Assembly: GCF_006517625.1 (NCBI RefSeq)
Contig: NZ_VHQI01000019.1
Location: 1 to 46,643, forward strand
Direction of reading: 5' to 3'
DNA length: 46,643 nt
Source: Mixta tenebrionis
GTDB taxonomy: Bacteria; Pseudomonadota; Gammaproteobacteria; Enterobacterales; Enterobacteriaceae
Made by a program: the position numbers and the translations under genes. Each line of letters begins with the position of its first letter. The first letter of the stretch is position 1. A model generated the notes under the pieces. The model had not been told where the DNA came from, did not search any database, and saw only the letters and a list, made by a program, of their open reading frames with translations. Positions 36,854 to 45,567 of the stretch are shown in pieces.

Positions 36854-37531
36854 CTAGGCCAGATTCTCCCATTTTGCCTCGACCACCACGCCGATAATAC
36901 GACAGTCATCGTTAATTTCCTGCATTTTATACTCAGGATTCAGCGGTTTAAGGTATTTACGTTCGCCATCTTCAATATAGCGTTTAAAGGTGGCTTCATT
37001 AGCATTGACCAGGCGGGCAACCACCAGTTTACCTGATGTGGCGGGAATATCGGGATCGACGAGGATCATCATCCCTTCGGGTATGCTAAGGCCTACGGGC
37101 GAGGTCATGGAATCTCCTTTTACCTCCAGCCAGAAGCTGCCTTCGCTGACATGACGTGTAGTGGCGGGCCAGCGATCGATCTCGGCGCGCGACCAGGGTT
37201 CAACCGCTTCGCTCCAGCGCCCGGCGCTGACCCAGCTGATTAATGGATAACAGTGGAAAGTGCCAGCCTGCGCCACTGCGCCCACGTTATTATCCAGCGT
37301 GCTGGTGCCAAGCTGTAACCATTCGCGGCTGACGTCAAGATAGTCGGCCAGCGCCTGGATTTTACCATCACGCGGCAAGGCCTCACCGTTCAGCCATTTG
37401 CCTACCGCACGCGGCGTAACGGAAAGCGCGCGCGCCAGCAGCACGCCGCGCCCGTGCGCCTCAAGACCTTTACGATTGCAGGCTTCAATAAGCCTGGCGG
37501 AAAAAGCGTGACGATGGTTTTCTTCTGACAT
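36854..37531 (-). CDS. Phage CI/LexA-type repressor (XRE-S24)
   Basis: A 225-residue autocleavable repressor. The helix-turn-helix is at about 28-50 (GVLLARALSVTPRAVGKWLNGE), followed by an S24 peptidase domain: nucleophile S141 in VKGDSMTSP and general-base K183 in ATFKRY. The probable cleavage site Ala103-Gly104 is in LISWVSAGRW, aligned with the VQAG site of lambda CI. RecA-stimulated self-cleavage is therefore expected in SOS conditions. No integrase, Cro or structural gene lies nearby; only a holin-like gene follows, which suggests a phage remnant or domesticated switch. Confidence 0.93.
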   Translation of the reverse strand: MSEENHRHAFSARLIEACNRKGLEAHGRGVLLARALSVTPRAVGKWLNGEALPRDGKIQALADYLDVSREWLQLGTSTLDNNVGAVAQAGTFHCYPLISWVSAGRWSEAVEPWSRAEIDRWPATTRHVSEGSFWLEVKGDSMTSPVGLSIPEGMMILVDPDIPATSGKLVVARLVNANEATFKRYIEDGERKYLKPLNPEYKMQEINDDCRIIGVVVEAKWENLA

Positions 37532-37582
37532 GGTTCACCTGGTTCATTAAAGGCGTGCTTTACACGCAAAAAAAGGAACTAA

Positions 37583-37597
37583 TGAACCAAATGTACA
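37583..37597. promoter_or_regulatory. Repressor operator-like palindrome O3 (repressor promoter)
   Basis: TGAAC-caaat-GTACA, 52 bp upstream of the repressor ATG, inside AATGAACCAAATGTACA. It differs from O1 at two positions. Additional half sites GGTTCA lie at 37532 and 37541. Confidence 0.55.
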
Positions 37598-37634
37598 AAA
37601 TGGCTATCCGCCAGTCAAGCCTGGCGGACGAGGT

Positions 37635-37814
37635 TTAGCTGGCAAGCTGGCTAGACGAATGAATAAGGAACAGCTCATCCTGGTGAAACGCTTCGCGTCT
37701 TACGCTGTAACCGTCATACCAGCGACACTCGACCATGCCGCTGGCAATACCGGTAACGATCATCGTCTGACCATTCTCTTTATGCTTCACTTCATCGCTA
37801 ACGCTGATAAACAC
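37635..37814 (-). CDS. yodC: YodC-family small protein
   Basis: A 59-residue protein beginning at a GTG codon with a perfect AAGGAGG six nt upstream: MFISVSDEVKHKENGQTMIV, then TGIASGMVECRWYDGYSVRR and EAFHQDELF. It corresponds to E. coli YodC (MSFMVSEEVTVKEGGPRMIV, SGMVECRWYDGYGVKREAFHE). It is a DUF2158-type small beta-rich protein of unknown role. It was too short to stand out on length alone but the conserved core is decisive. Confidence 0.92.
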   Translation of the reverse strand: MFISVSDEVKHKENGQTMIVTGIASGMVECRWYDGYSVRREAFHQDELFLIHSSSQLAS

Positions 37815-38091
37815 TTGCGGCCTCCTTTGTTAAGTTAACGTGAAAAAAGTATCCACTATGTATAGCAGGCCGTTTCTAAATTTTCCTCTAAGGCAGTTAA
37901 AAAGCTCGACATAACGCGCAATAGCCAGTGAAAATCAGGGAATATAAACAAAACAGGTAAAAATTACGCCTGAGTTTGACACGCAGATGCCTGAAAAAAG
38001 GCGAAAAAAAACGGACGCCAGTCCGTTTTATGCATATCGCTGCGCCCGCCTGCGCGCTGAACAAGCGTGAAGCGGGCGACAACGCAGGCAA
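37815..38091. other. Gene-free stretch before yodC
   Basis: 277 bp with no credible gene. It holds the terminator at 38004-38029 that ends the leftward unit coming from yedI, and presumably the yodC promoter. Confidence 0.6.
38004..38029 (-). terminator. Intrinsic terminator of the leftward yedI unit
   Basis: ACGGAC-gcca-GTCCGT with an eight-A run on the left (a T-run on the minus strand) and TTT on the right; best in the leftward direction. Confidence 0.8.
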
Positions 38092-38223
38092 CTAAATTTT
38101 ACAGCCTTCACAATCCGCTTCATCATCCAGCTCGTCAGGCACTTCACTGGCTTTTTTTACCGCGTTAGCTTCAGCCGCTTCCAGCTGCGCATCGATGTCA
38201 AATTCAAACATATCGTCGTTCAT
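38092..38223 (-). CDS. 43-residue acidic protein with C-terminal CxxC
   Basis: A very short reading frame, MNDDMFEFDIDAQLEAAEAN, then AVKKASEVPDELDDEADCEG and CKI at the end. The start at 38223 has GGGAGCAGG upstream. The helix-forming acidic body and the CEGC pair at the C-terminus suggest metal or redox contact. It lies 40 nt downstream of yedI and before a terminator, so it is probably co-transcribed with it. The family is not recognised by me. Confidence 0.65.
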   Translation of the reverse strand: MNDDMFEFDIDAQLEAAEANAVKKASEVPDELDDEADCEGCKI

Positions 38224-38263
38224 AGCCTGCTCCCGTTAGTGAAATTGCGCCGCTCTTTATACC

Positions 38264-39166
38264 TTAAGCACGCAGCCTGGCAATCAGATTTACTACCAAC
38301 AGCACGATCGAACCAATGATAAAGCCCACCACCAGGTTCGCGCCGTTCTCCAGCAGCATGGTGACCAGGCCGCTGAAACCTTCGCTATAGTGGGCGATGG
38401 CGTGATGCAGCAGCGGTACGCCGTGCACGATAATACCGCCGCCCACCAGAAACATCGCCAGCGTGCCGACAACCGTCAGGATCTTCATTAGCCACGGCGC
38501 TGCCGCCACCAGCGTTTTGCCGATAGCCTGCGCCGCCGTCGCCTTTTTCTCGCTCAGCCAGTAGCCGAGATCGTCCAGTTTTACAATGGCGGCGACAATG
38601 CCATAAACACCGATGGTAACAACAATAGCGATGCCGGCCAGCACCAGGATCTGATCCAGCAGCGTGGCTTCGGAAACCACACCTAGCGTGATGGTGACGA
38701 TCTCTGCGGAGAGAATAAAGTCGGTGCGCACTGCCCCTTTGATTTTCTTTTTCTCATAGCCGACCGGATCCTGCTCTATCAGTTTTTTCAGCCGCAGCTG
38801 CCGCGCCTGCGGCGTCTCAGCTGTCTTATCGTGATGCAGGCTGTGCAGCACCTTCTCTACCCCCTCATAGCAGAGGTAAGCCCCGCCGATCATCAACAGC
38901 GGAGTGATTGCCCAGGGAGCGAAGGCGCTGATTAGCAGCGCCAGCGGCACCAGTATCAACTTATTGAGGAATGAGCCTTTCGCCACGCCCCAGACTACCG
39001 GCAGCTCCCGGTTTGCCTTGACGCCGGTGACCTGCTGCGCATTCAGCGACAGATCGTCCCCCAGCATCCCTGCGGTTTTTTTTGCGGCAATTTTGCCCAT
39101 TACGGAGATGTCATCCAGCAGCGTGGCGATATCATCAAGCAGTGTCAGTAAGCTACTTCCAGCCAA
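38264..39166 (-). CDS. yedI: DUF808 inner-membrane protein YedI
   Basis: A 300-residue membrane protein ([20 protein letters not shown] at the N-terminus, [40 protein letters not shown]), matching DUF808/YedI. It has about five hydrophobic segments and a glycine-rich membrane core. Function is unknown. Position next to yedA is as in E. coli; it runs divergently from yedA. A small cysteine-pair gene lies on each side in the same direction. Confidence 0.95.
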   Translation of the reverse strand: MAGSSLLTLLDDIATLLDDISVMGKIAAKKTAGMLGDDLSLNAQQVTGVKANRELPVVWGVAKGSFLNKLILVPLALLISAFAPWAITPLLMIGGAYLCYEGVEKVLHSLHHDKTAETPQARQLRLKKLIEQDPVGYEKKKIKGAVRTDFILSAEIVTITLGVVSEATLLDQILVLAGIAIVVTIGVYGIVAAIVKLDDLGYWLSEKKATAAQAIGKTLVAAAPWLMKILTVVGTLAMFLVGGGIIVHGVPLLHHAIAHYSEGFSGLVTMLLENGANLVVGFIIGSIVLLVVNLIARLRA

Positions 39167-39181
39167 GTTGGTTTCCTTATT

Positions 39182-39451
39182 TTATGATTCATCGTGCTGA
39201 CAGCAGGGGCACACTTCGATGTCGCTGACCGTCATATCCGCGATGCCCTCACAATCCCACTCAACGCGCACCGCTCCCTTACCGGCGTGGTGGTGCAAAT
39301 ATTTACTCACCGGACTTTCAGTCATACCGGTGATCTCTTCTGTCGCTATCAGGGTTTCACCCACATAGATCCGCGCCGTCGCGCGCGTGTTGACCATGCG
39401 CTCCCCCTGCAGCTTATACAGCCGCCTTACCGTCAGCTTAATACTGGACAT
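39182..39451 (-). CDS. Unknown 89-residue protein with a C-terminal CPCC motif
   Basis: MSSIKLTVRRLYKLQGERMV, then NTRATARIYVGETLIATEEI, and an end in SDIEVCPCCQHDES. It looks like a beta-rich small domain with a terminal CxCC cysteine cluster. The ATG at 39451 has GGGGGCGGG immediately upstream, so the ribosome site is tight; a longer frame to 39493 lacks support. It ends 16 nt before yedI and probably shares its transcript. No family recognised. Confidence 0.65.
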   Translation of the reverse strand: MSSIKLTVRRLYKLQGERMVNTRATARIYVGETLIATEEITGMTESPVSKYLHHHAGKGAVRVEWDCEGIADMTVSDIEVCPCCQHDES

Positions 39452-39610
39452 CCCGCCCCCAGAGTCATCAGGCCAAAACAGCGATCTAACCAATTATGGT
39501 CCGCTTTGGCAAACTCTGCGCCAAATCGCCGCGCCGCGATGGGAAAAAATCAGGTAATTTGTCTTATTTCATGGCAGATTAAAGCCTTTGATTATCATCG
39601 GATTGAAAAA

Positions 39611-40531
39611 ATGTCGCGCGCCACCCCCTCGCTGTTGCCGCTGTCTCTTGCGCTGTTTACTTTATATATCGTTTGGGGCTCCACCTATTTTGTTATTCGA
39701 CTTGGCGTGGAGAGCTGGCCGCCGCTGCTGCTGGCAGGACTGCGCTTTTTGCTGGCCGGACTGTTGCTGTTTATTTTTTTGCGCTGGCGCGGCCAGCCGC
39801 TGCCGCATCGTCGGGCGGCGATTAACGCAGGCCTGATCGGCCTGCTGCTGCTGGCGATCGGCAACGGTCTGGTTACGCTGGCTGAGCATCAGCAGGTGCC
39901 GTCGGGTCTGGCGGCGGTGATGGTGGCGACGGTACCGCTATTCGCTATGTGCTTTAGCCGCCTGTTTGGCATCCGCACGCGTAAAATTGAATGGCTGGGG
40001 ATTTTGGTTGGCCTGGCCGGTATTATCCTGCTGAACAGCGGCGGCCATCTGGCGGGGAATCCGCAGGGCGCGCTGCTGGTGCTGACGGCGGCGCTGAGCT
40101 GGGCGTTCGGCTCGGTTCTCGGCTCACGTATTACTCTGCCGACCGGGGCGATGGCGGGCGCGATTGAAATGATCGTGGCGGGCGTGGCGCTGCTGCTGGT
40201 TAGCGTGTTGAGCGGCGAGCGCCTGACCGCTCTGCCCGATTTGCAGGGCTTTCTTTCGTTGGGCTACCTGATGCTGTTTGGCTCGATTATCGCCATTAAC
40301 GCCTATATGTATCTGATCCGCAATGTTACGCCCGCCGTGGCGACCAGCTACGCCTATGTAAACCCGGTAGTAGCGGTGCTGCTGGGTACCAGCTTCGGCG
40401 GCGAGCAGCTGACGCCGCGCGAATGGCTGGCGCTGGCCATTATTATTTTCGCCGTGGTGCTGGTGACGCTGGGGAAAACATTGTTCCCGACGCGCTCTTC
40501 CAACACGGCGGCAAACCAAAAGTCGGATTAA
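39611..40531 (+). CDS. yedA: EamA-family exporter YedA
   Basis: A 306-residue ten-helix drug/metabolite transporter with the two EamA repeats; LYIVWGSTYFVIRLGVESWP at the N-terminus, AEHQQVPSGLAAVMVATVPL, and NAYMYLIRNVTPAVATSYAY followed by VNPVVAVLLGT near the C-terminus match E. coli YedA strongly. Such proteins export small metabolites with proton exchange; the substrate is not established. The ATG at 39611 follows only a weak ribosome site. It diverges from the yedI unit. Confidence 0.95.
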   Translation: MSRATPSLLPLSLALFTLYIVWGSTYFVIRLGVESWPPLLLAGLRFLLAGLLLFIFLRWRGQPLPHRRAAINAGLIGLLLLAIGNGLVTLAEHQQVPSGLAAVMVATVPLFAMCFSRLFGIRTRKIEWLGILVGLAGIILLNSGGHLAGNPQGALLVLTAALSWAFGSVLGSRITLPTGAMAGAIEMIVAGVALLLVSVLSGERLTALPDLQGFLSLGYLMLFGSIIAINAYMYLIRNVTPAVATSYAYVNPVVAVLLGTSFGGEQLTPREWLALAIIIFAVVLVTLGKTLFPTRSSNTAANQKSD

Positions 40532-40585
40532 GCGAAGCGATAATCAGCGCGCCCCTGTAGCATTTGCCGGCGGGCGCGGCTGAAG

Positions 40586-41068
40586 CTAGTCAGCCTGGAG
40601 CATCAGCGGATGCATGCCCTGATGATCGATCGCGGCATTGCTGCTGCTGGCAAGCAACCACTCCTCCAGGCGGCTGACGATCGCCTCATCTTCCAGCTTC
40701 AGCTTGCCGCGCAGCGCGCATTCCCATACTACCAGCACTTTCCACTGCTGCTGCGTCAGCTGAGCGATGTGGCGCCGATCGCGCTCCACGTTGCTGCCGA
40801 TTTTCCCCATCCAGAAGGCGGTGCGGGTAGCAGGCACTTTGAACAGGTAGCAGTGGTGGTGATGCCAGAAGCATCCATGTACAAAAATAATTGCCCGTTG
40901 CTCTTCCAGAACAAAATCGGGCCGCCCCGCCAGGTTTTTGTCCTGAACCCGATAGTGAAACCCGCGATCGGTCAACAGCTCGCCCAGACGCTGCTCGATG
41001 GCGGTATCACGCGTGCGGATGGCGCGCATGTTTTTACTGCGCACCGCGACGGAATGCACATCAGCCAT
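40586..41068 (-). CDS. vsr: Very short patch repair endonuclease Vsr
   Basis: A 160-residue Vsr nuclease that nicks 5' of the T in TG mismatches arising by deamination of Dcm-methylated cytosines. The catalytic D51 (GRPDFV) and residues H64, W68 and H69 (VHGCFWHHHHCYLFKVPATR) are intact. The AAGGAGAAATTGCT ribosome site is strong. E. coli vsr overlaps dcm; here 206 bp separate the genes, so independent expression is possible. Confidence 0.97.
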   Translation of the reverse strand: MADVHSVAVRSKNMRAIRTRDTAIEQRLGELLTDRGFHYRVQDKNLAGRPDFVLEEQRAIIFVHGCFWHHHHCYLFKVPATRTAFWMGKIGSNVERDRRHIAQLTQQQWKVLVVWECALRGKLKLEDEAIVSRLEEWLLASSSNAAIDHQGMHPLMLQAD

Positions 41069-41274
41069 AGCAATTTCTCCTTTTCACCTGTTAACAGTGT
41101 ATGCGCCTGAGGGGAAAAGCAGCAAATTACCGATGCGCCTGTTGGAATAATTTACAAGCCAGCCACGGATCTAACTGTCAGGCTGGCGCTTCCATTAACA
41201 GGAGCGTCACACGCCCGCCGCAGGCGTTGCGCTGCACGTATTGCATGAAGAAGATGCTGCCGCTGGCTCAGGCG

Positions 41275-42684
41275 CTATCGTTTGCTTACCGCCTCGGCGA
41301 TCCACGGCTGTAGCAGCTGCGCCACGGCAGCGAATACCGGCACGATCACCGAATTGCCGAACTGGCGATAGGCCTGGGTATCGGACACTGGAATACGAAA
41401 TCTTTTTCCTTCCGGCGTTTCAAATCCCATCAGTCGGGCGCATTCGCGCGGCGTCAGCCGTCGTGGACGACGCTGCTGGTTATCGGGATGATCAAAGTCC
41501 GCTTCGCCAAGCGCACGATCCCAGCCGCGATCGATCAGGATTTCCGAACCGTCTTTGTAGTAGCGCGCCGACAGCGTGCGCACCACGCCATCGGTGCTGG
41601 CGGGATTGAACAGGCCATAGCCGAAGCCGTTGCCCTTCGCCTGATGCTTGCGCGCGTAGTTGTAGAGATATTTCCACAGCGTCGGCGTCAGTATATATTT
41701 CTCGTCGACCTGCGGCTCCAGCAGCTCCGCCAGCGTGCGCCGCCGCTGCGGCCAAAAACGCGAGATATCGCGCAGGGTAAAACCGGGCTGCAGACGCAGA
41801 TCGCGCCGGAACCCCACCAGTACAATACGTTCACGGTGCTGCGGCAGAAAATGTTGTCCGTCGATAATTTTCGGATCCGGCCCGTTTGCATCGGCATCCG
41901 CTACCTCGTAGCCCAGCTCATCCAGCGTCTGCATGATGATGCGGAAGGTATTGCCTTTATCGTGGCTTTTCAGATTCTTGACATTCTCCAGCACGAAAAT
42001 CGCCGGCTTTTTGGCGGCAATAATGCGCGCCACGTCGAAAAATAGCGTGCCCTGTGCCTCACAGGCGAAACCATGCGCGCGTCCGAGCGCATTTTTCTTG
42101 GAAACGCCCGCCAGCGAGAAAGGTTGGCAGGGAAAGCCCGCCAGCAGCACATCGTGCTGCGGGATAGCTGCATCGATATGCCGCCACGCCGTTTGCTCAT
42201 CAATATCGCCGCGCTGGCTGAGCGTTACGTCACGGATATCCTGATTAAAACGATGCTGCTGTTCGTCGCAGTACCAGTTAGCCTTATAGGTGCGCACCGC
42301 ATGTTTATTCCACTCGCTGGTAAAGACGCACTGGCCGCCGATGGCCTCGAAACCGCTACGAATACCGCCGATACCGGCGAACAGATCGATAAAGCGAAAG
42401 GCGTAGTTGGGATGGTGCGCCGGAGGCGCAGGCAGCATCTGGCGCAGCAGCGCAACCTCTGCAGCGGTCAGCAGACGCTGGCTGCCCTTGCCCGCCAGCC
42501 AGCGGCCCAGCGATTCGCGCGTCCATTCATGCTGATTTAGCTGACGTAAACAGGCCGCGACGCTTTTTCGATCGTACACGTCCAGCACCTTTTGCAGCAG
42601 CGCCCGATCCTCTTGCCGTTTCTGCTGCGCATCCGCCTGCGCCTGCTGCGCCAGCTGCAGCGCCACTTCATCAAATTCGCTCAT
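41275..42684 (-). CDS. dcm: DNA (cytosine-5)-methyltransferase Dcm
   Basis: A 469-residue C5-cytosine methyltransferase (E. coli Dcm 472). Motif I is [20 protein letters not shown] (about 97-116), the catalytic PC motif is [11 protein letters not shown] with C186, and motif VI follows at [10 protein letters not shown]. The variable target-recognition domain precedes the final motifs ([15 protein letters not shown]). Most likely it methylates the internal C of CCWGG, as in E. coli. It is upstream of vsr in the same direction. Confidence 0.96.
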   Translation of the reverse strand: MSEFDEVALQLAQQAQADAQQKRQEDRALLQKVLDVYDRKSVAACLRQLNQHEWTRESLGRWLAGKGSQRLLTAAEVALLRQMLPAPPAHHPNYAFRFIDLFAGIGGIRSGFEAIGGQCVFTSEWNKHAVRTYKANWYCDEQQHRFNQDIRDVTLSQRGDIDEQTAWRHIDAAIPQHDVLLAGFPCQPFSLAGVSKKNALGRAHGFACEAQGTLFFDVARIIAAKKPAIFVLENVKNLKSHDKGNTFRIIMQTLDELGYEVADADANGPDPKIIDGQHFLPQHRERIVLVGFRRDLRLQPGFTLRDISRFWPQRRRTLAELLEPQVDEKYILTPTLWKYLYNYARKHQAKGNGFGYGLFNPASTDGVVRTLSARYYKDGSEILIDRGWDRALGEADFDHPDNQQRRPRRLTPRECARLMGFETPEGKRFRIPVSDTQAYRQFGNSVIVPVFAAVAQLLQPWIAEAVSKR

Positions 42685-43105
42685 AACTTCACTGTTTTGG
42701 TAAAAAGTGTGGCAAGTGTATCACCGGTTTGACCCAGCGCTCCATCAGATAGCGCCGCGCTCTGCCCGCTATGCGGTCAGGCGCGCTGCGCTGATGAAAT
42801 AATCAGCGGTAGCTCACATTTGCCTGAGGATTGGCGACCCGCGTGCTACAGCAGCAAAGGCGCGCGCAATGGCAGCCAGCAGCGCTATGCGATCGGCGAA
42901 TAAAAGCGGGTAACAGGGTGGGCGAAGCGGAAAGCGCACGCTGCGGCGCGGCGCCGGCATGCGGAAAAATTACGCTGCGGGAGCGTAAAAACAAGGCGGA
43001 TAAAAGCGCGCCAGCCGCTGTCGCAACAGGGCGCCCTGGCCTCACAGGCCGTGATGCAACAGGCGCGGCGCCTTTCGCAAAGCGCGCGCCGGTTTACTGC
43101 GCCGC
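42685..43105. other. Gene-free interval between dcm and the RHH gene
   Basis: 421 bp. Reading frames on both strands here lack ribosome sites and family resemblance. The sequence is GC-rich with many short GCGC repeats; I see no clear terminator or RNA. Confidence 0.55.
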
Positions 43106-43384
43106 TTATTTTTTCTTTTTGCCTTTCTTCAGCAGCGTGCGCAGCTGTTTTAGCTCGCTGTTGGTAAGCTGCGGCGTCGGTTCTTCCTGTGCCTCTTCCT
43201 GCGGTAGCGCCAGCTCTGCCGTATGGGGGCTATCAATCGCCGGATGAGGCTGATTCAGCAGGCTGGCATGCAGGCGCTGGCTTACTTCCTCGCTCAGCGA
43301 AAGCTGGTTTTCCAGCGCCAGCGTTTTTAACGTCTCTTTTAATGCCGGATCGATTTTGATCGTTAAGCTAACCGTGTCTGTCAT
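43106..43384 (-). CDS. Ribbon-helix-helix (TraY/Arc-type) protein with lysine tail
   Basis: A 92-residue protein: beta strand VSLTIKID (residues 4-11), then helices PALKETLKTLALENQ and LSLSEEVSQRLHASLL, the ribbon-helix-helix DNA-binding fold. A Pro/Glu/Ala-rich linker and a basic tail ending LLKKGKKKK follow. The ATG at 43384 has AGGAGGAAGG upstream. It has no adjacent toxin gene, so an antitoxin role is not supported. Target genes unknown. Confidence 0.75.
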   Translation of the reverse strand: MTDTVSLTIKIDPALKETLKTLALENQLSLSEEVSQRLHASLLNQPHPAIDSPHTAELALPQEEAQEEPTPQLTNSELKQLRTLLKKGKKKK

Positions 43385-43453
43385 ACCCTTCCTCCTGGTT
43401 GTTTGCGACAACGTAGCGGAACGGGACCGAATTTAACAGGGTGTCACAAAAAT

Positions 43454-44158
43454 TTAATATTCACTCAATACCGGCATAAAATCACGCAGCACCGATTCAT
43501 CCAGCGAAATCATATTGCCCTGCAGCTCTGCGCAGAGTTTAGCCATAAAGGTGACCAGAAAGGCGACGTTATGCTGCGCCAGCCGTTTCCCTTCTGCGGT
43601 CTGCATAGTATCGGGCAGGCGCAGCAGTTTCTTTTGAAAGTGATCGAGCGTCCAGAGCGTATCGTCCAGCGGGCGGTCGCGCCCTAACGGATCCTCGCTA
43701 TCGAACAGCGCCCTCCCCAACACGCCGGAAGTGTAAAACACCCGCGCCAGGCCGATTGCGCCCAGCGATTCCAGCCGATCGGCATCCTGCACGATACGCG
43801 CTTCCAGCGTTTCCGGCCTGATGCCGGCGCTAAAGCTGTGCGCCAGCACCGCATGAGCCACCGCATCATGTCGTTCCGGCGGAAAATCGCTAAACGCTTC
43901 GCTCAGAATACGCCGCGTTTCCGCTGCCGCCTGAGTGGAAGCGAGATGCCGCTGTGGGTGATTTTTCGGCAGGTTGACCACATCGTGAAAATAACAGGCG
44001 GCAAGCACCACCAGCGGATCGGCCTCGCTGCCCTGCATTATTTGCCGCGCCGTTTTCCAGACGCGTCGCAAATGAGCAATATCGTGCGCCTTATCATCCT
44101 GTGACCAGCTGGCGTGCAGCCAGTTTTCAAAGCGGGTTTGCCAGTGCGTAAGGGACAT
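43454..44158 (-). CDS. yedJ: HD-domain phosphohydrolase YedJ
   Basis: A 234-residue HD-superfamily protein. Metal-binding histidines and aspartates appear as [12 protein letters not shown] (H near residues 26-30), [10 protein letters not shown] (the HD pair) and [18 protein letters not shown], all shared with E. coli YedJ. It is probably a metal-dependent phosphohydrolase on nucleotides or similar; the substrate is not known. The start at 44158 has AAGGAGAAG upstream. Confidence 0.95.
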   Translation of the reverse strand: MSLTHWQTRFENWLHASWSQDDKAHDIAHLRRVWKTARQIMQGSEADPLVVLAACYFHDVVNLPKNHPQRHLASTQAAAETRRILSEAFSDFPPERHDAVAHAVLAHSFSAGIRPETLEARIVQDADRLESLGAIGLARVFYTSGVLGRALFDSEDPLGRDRPLDDTLWTLDHFQKKLLRLPDTMQTAEGKRLAQHNVAFLVTFMAKLCAELQGNMISLDESVLRDFMPVLSEY

Positions 44159-44798
44159 CAACTTCTCCTTAATGAGTAGCTCGATCAGGGTTGCAGCGCG
44201 GCACGCGTATACGAGCCGGAAAAACTGGCTCCCGATGCGGATATAGCGCCGTTTTATGACGGCTGAATGACGCTGGCTGCTATTGTAATCCTTGTAATGA
44301 GCCTGTCAAAAATGCGATCTATATCAATTTATAGCTATAAAATTACAATATAACAACATAAATGCAACAATGTCATCATTTCAACAGTAAGGTTAAATCT
44401 GAAAAAATATAAGAAATGGTAATGATGAAACGATAAATCAGACAACAGGCGTACTGCATGTCAGACCACTATATGACATAGTGGCAGGCCTATCACTTAA
44501 CTCAAACTGACTATCGCAGGGTGAAATTGTGCGCTTTGCTGCACATTAAGCCACTGTAAAAATATACAATAAAACGATGAGACGCGAATTTCATTTATCG
44601 TAACAGGCCACGCTGTCAAAACTCAGCGGGCTGGCTTCTTTGCCGGTGGCAATTGCATCATTTTTTATAAGATATTCTCATGAATAATTATTGAAATGAT
44701 TGCCCCCTTTTATCATGAGTAATGTTAGGATTTATCTTATTGCCTGTTGCACAGAAATGTTACCGGGTACTTAAGAAAAAAGAAAAATGAGGTATATC
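44159..44798. other. AT-rich intergenic region before the ASCH-like gene
   Basis: 640 bp with no credible gene. It contains a near-operator palindrome CCACTAT-atgac-ATAGTGG at 44466-44484 and GAGCC-ggaaaaact-GGCTC at 44213-44231. The rest is strongly AT-rich, especially 44310-44450 and 44660-44790. Confidence 0.6.
44466..44484. promoter_or_regulatory. Perfect 7-bp palindrome, possible operator
   Basis: CCACTAT-atgac-ATAGTGG: seven-bp perfect arms with a five-nt centre, 315 nt upstream of the ASCH-like gene and far from yedJ; a possible transcription-factor site. Confidence 0.4.
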
Positions 44799-45461
44799 AT
44801 GAAAGAAAGGCCAATTCTGTTCTCTGAACAACGTGTGCGCGCCCTGTTGGCTGGCCAGCAAACCCAAACCCGGCGAATTATGAAATCACAGCCTTTTGGT
44901 CCAGGACAGGACAATCATGAAGGTTGCTACGCTGTTGATGTAACCAGTAATTATCTGCACGGCAAAAAAATGATGAGCATGGAAGATCTGAGCTACCAGT
45001 GTCCTTACGGCCAGCCGGGCGATCGGCTGTGGGTGCGCGAAACCTGGCGAGGTCCGATTGTTCCTCCTGCGGAAATACAGGATTACGAGCGCACGCCCGC
45101 CAGCTTCCGCCAGCCGAAATATTGTCAGTATCGCGCCGACAGTCACCAACCGGGCCACCAGCATGATGAAGAAAGCGAAACCTTTGGCTGGCAAACGGGC
45201 ATTCATATGCCGCGCTGGGCCAGCCGCATCGATTTACTGATTACCGACGTGCGGGCAGAGCGCATTCAGGATATCAGCGACGATGACGTAATGGCGGAGG
45301 GCGTACAGACCGATTCACATTTTCTGAATCACTTTTTCACTATGAACAGCGAATCTATCGCGCCAAAAGAGGCCTATCGCAAAGCCTGGGAAAAACAGTA
45401 CGGCGGCACCAGCTGGGAGGTTAATCCCTGGGTGTGGGTAATCGAATTTCGCCGTGCCTGA
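44799..45461 (+). CDS. Phage-type ASCH-like protein
   Basis: A 220-residue protein starting MKERPILFSEQRVRALLAGQ with QTQTRRIMKSQP, then CPYGQPGDRLWVRETW, HMPRWASRIDLLITDVRAER with IQDIS, and a final WVIEFRR. These are the marks of the phage-borne ASCH-like proteins found in lambdoid prophages, possibly binding RNA or modified bases. The start at 44799 has GAGGT six nt upstream; an earlier ATG at 44787 is weaker. It is preceded by 640 bp of AT-rich DNA and has no phage genes beside it, so it may be a residue of an integrated element near the tRNA. Confidence 0.8.
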   Translation: MKERPILFSEQRVRALLAGQQTQTRRIMKSQPFGPGQDNHEGCYAVDVTSNYLHGKKMMSMEDLSYQCPYGQPGDRLWVRETWRGPIVPPAEIQDYERTPASFRQPKYCQYRADSHQPGHQHDEESETFGWQTGIHMPRWASRIDLLITDVRAERIQDISDDDVMAEGVQTDSHFLNHFFTMNSESIAPKEAYRKAWEKQYGGTSWEVNPWVWVIEFRRA

Positions 45462-45567
45462 TGAAAGGCTGTGACCTTCCCCCGCTTTAGTCGATCCGGC
45501 GATTGCGCGATGGGCCAGCCTGCGGCATGGTACGCAATTATTCACTTTTCGCCGAGCGAGTTTTGCG

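Noticed and set aside
41101..41313. Plus-strand small frame in the vsr-dcm gap
   Set aside because: Overlaps the dcm end, lacks a ribosome site and has no family resemblance.
42831..43247. 138-codon plus-strand frame between dcm and the RHH gene
   Set aside because: It overlaps the RHH gene antisense, has no ribosome site and shows only GC-rich low-complexity residues.
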